From NCBI GenBank assembly GCA_905193765.1, contig CAJJPZ010000153.1, forward strand, positions 1 through 5,366: a DNA stretch of 5,366 nt, read 5' to 3'. Positions 4,331 through 5,366 of the stretch are shown in pieces; within the stretch, counting starts at the first letter, position 1; every line of letters starts with the position of its first letter. The notes under the pieces were generated by a model that had not been told where the DNA came from, did no database searches, and was given only the letters and a program-made list of their open reading frames with translations. The translations under genes were made by a program, and so were the position numbers. This DNA is from an uncultured Eubacterium sp. (lineage in GTDB: Bacteria; Bacillota; Clostridia; Peptostreptococcales; Anaerovoracaceae).

Positions 4331-5366
4331 TTATTTTGTTTTCACTGTCTTACTGGAGGACCATGTGGAATAGTATGTACTGTTTCCGATCTTCTTGTAT
4401 GTCCTTACCTTGACATAGTATTTCTTGTTTGCTTTGAGCTTCTTCACGACTTTTGATGCAGTAGTGTTCTTCTTCACTGTTACTGTCTTAGCCTTGCTGA
4501 ATTTGCTGCTGGTGGAGTATCTGATCTGATATCCTGTTGTCTGCGTGCTCTGTTTCTTCCACTTTACAGTGAACTGTTTCTTGCCCTTTGTCACTTTGGA
4601 TATCGATGTGCCCTCAGGTACGATCCTGAATGTCTTCACCTTCGTGCCGGCATAGCTGCCTTTGCCTGTAACAGTTACCTTCGCTTTACCGACATTTTTA
4701 TTGTCTTTGTAAGCGATCTCATAATCTTTTCCTTTTGTAAGAGCCCTGCCATAGTAAGTGATCTTCACTGCAGGTTTCTTAGCCTTGCCGCTGTATGTGG
4801 CCTTGCTGTATGACAGTTTGATCTTCACTGCATCGAACTTAGTCTTTGCCAGCTCATCTTTGAGCTTCATGTTCTCATACTTCATTTCAGCGTTCACCAG
4901 CTTCTGATAGTTGTCCACCTGATCCTTTTCCTTGTCGGAAAGCTTGTCATATGCTGCTCTTGCTGCATCGATCTTGTCCTTGCTGGATGCATCCACAGTA
5001 CCGATGGCATCGATGGCTTCCACAGTATTTTTCACATCGATCCTGCTGATCTCGCTGTTCAGCTTGTCTGCATTGAAGACATTTTCCTTGTCGGCATCTG
5101 ACAGTGCATCATATGCTTTCTTCGCAGCCAGGAAATCGCTGTCATCCTTCGCTGATGCGATCATCGATGCCACGTCTGCGGCTGCATTGTCCCCTGCTTT
5201 TGAAGTGTGGATGTAGTATATAACAGGATTTGAGTTTCCTTCCTGTACGATCACACGGATGATGCCCTTGTCAGGAAGTCCTTCGAATGTCCTCTCATCG
5301 GTTCTCTCATTGTTGATGTAGATGTTGGTATCATCTGCTGCAGCCTTTACGCTGACTTTGTATTCA
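4331..5366 (-). CDS. Modular secreted surface protein, C-terminal part (5' end outside window)
   Basis: The frame is open from the window edge to TAA at 4331-4333 and gives 344 visible residues with no credible start, so the gene begins beyond 5366. Visible modules in order: the end of a cadherin-like beta-sandwich repeat (about residues 1-56, closing in VIYYIHTSK); a charged helical stretch (60-168) with two similar units 54 residues apart, each with AYDxLSDxxK; an Ig-like module (about 180-250) with TYSGKAKKPAV, KGKDYEIAYKDNKNVG and GKGSYAGT; and a fibronectin type III domain (254-344) with VKWKK, YQIRYS and YYVKVRTY. This layout is typical of large secreted proteins of Clostridia. The protein stops right after the FN3 domain, with no LPXTG, SLH or choline-binding module, so any cell attachment must lie in the unseen N-terminal part. 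The C-terminus is strongly Lys-rich. Function is inferred only as extracellular binding, adhesion or scaffold. Two hairpins after the stop suggest that its transcript ends before the next operon. Confidence 0.85.
   Translation of the reverse strand, partial: EYKVSVKAAADDTNIYINNERTDERTFEGLPDKGIIRVIVQEGNSNPVIYYIHTSKAGDNAAADVASMIASAKDDSDFLAAKKAYDALSDADKENVFNADKLNSEISRIDVKNTVEAIDAIGTVDASSKDKIDAARAAYDKLSDKEKDQVDNYQKLVNAEMKYENMKLKDELAKTKFDAVKIKLSYSKATYSGKAKKPAVKITYYGRALTKGKDYEIAYKDNKNVGKAKVTVTGKGSYAGTKVKTFRIVPEGTSISKVTKGKKQFTVKWKKQSTQTTGYQIRYSTSSKFSKAKTVTVKKNTTASKVVKKLKANKKYYVKVRTYKKIGNSTYYSTWSSSKTVKTK

Noticed and set aside
4331..5254. Start of the surface-protein gene at the GTG at 5254
   Set aside because: The same frame stays open for 37 more codons to the window edge and encodes the rest of a cadherin-like repeat, so the GTG is an internal Val codon.
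1..5366. tRNA or rRNA genes, CRISPR arrays, insertion sequences or attachment sites
   Set aside because: No spaced direct repeats, terminal inverted repeats, transposase-like frames or tRNA-like cloverleaf sequences were seen. The window is almost wholly covered by five collinear genes.

Overview
The window is a one-strand stretch of a bacterial chromosome. All five genes I can support lie on the minus strand, so transcription runs from position 5366 toward position 1. The evidence points to an anaerobic, Gram-positive member of the Clostridia (Bacillota): strong AGGAGG-type ribosome sites, frequent ATA and AGA/AGG codons, a Lys-rich secreted protein built from cadherin-like, Ig-like and fibronectin type III modules, and a lipoprotein with no outer-membrane machinery nearby. 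The domain mix resembles gut or oral Eubacteriales such as the Anaerovoracaceae (Family XIII), but that family-level guess is weak.

Layout in transcription order. (1) 5366-4331 is the 3' end of a modular secreted surface protein, cut by the window edge. (2) 4330-4154 is a 177-nt intergenic region. It holds two adjacent hairpins directly after the stop codon, then a very purine-rich leader ending in a strong Shine-Dalgarno site. (3) 4153-3209 encodes a lipoprotein with alpha/alpha-toroid (prenyltransferase/squalene-cyclase-like, intrinsic-factor-like) repeats. (4) 3228-1318, overlapping gene 3 by 20 nt, encodes a membrane-tethered or secreted protein with a Lys-rich linker, four Ig-like repeats and a C-terminal DUF4430 domain. 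(5) 1289-321 (or from 1316) encodes a complete MoxR-family AAA+ ATPase. (6) 324-1 is the start of a two-TM protein that reads as the N-terminus of a DUF58 protein. It begins with an ATGA overlap on the MoxR stop codon and runs off the window.

From 4153 to 1 the genes are tightly packed (overlaps of 20 and 4 nt, a gap of 28 nt or less) and are almost certainly one operon. The main point of interest is its composition. In vertebrate intrinsic factor and transcobalamin, an alpha/alpha-barrel domain and a DUF4430-type beta domain sit in one chain and clamp cobalamin between them. Here the same two folds appear to be encoded by adjacent overlapping genes, both exported, and coupled to a MoxR/DUF58 pair. 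MoxR ATPases usually act as chaperones for VWA or DUF58 partners. A testable reading is a two-part extracellular ligand-capture or surface-assembly complex with a dedicated MoxR/DUF58 module. The ligand, and whether the two proteins bind each other, are not shown by the sequence.
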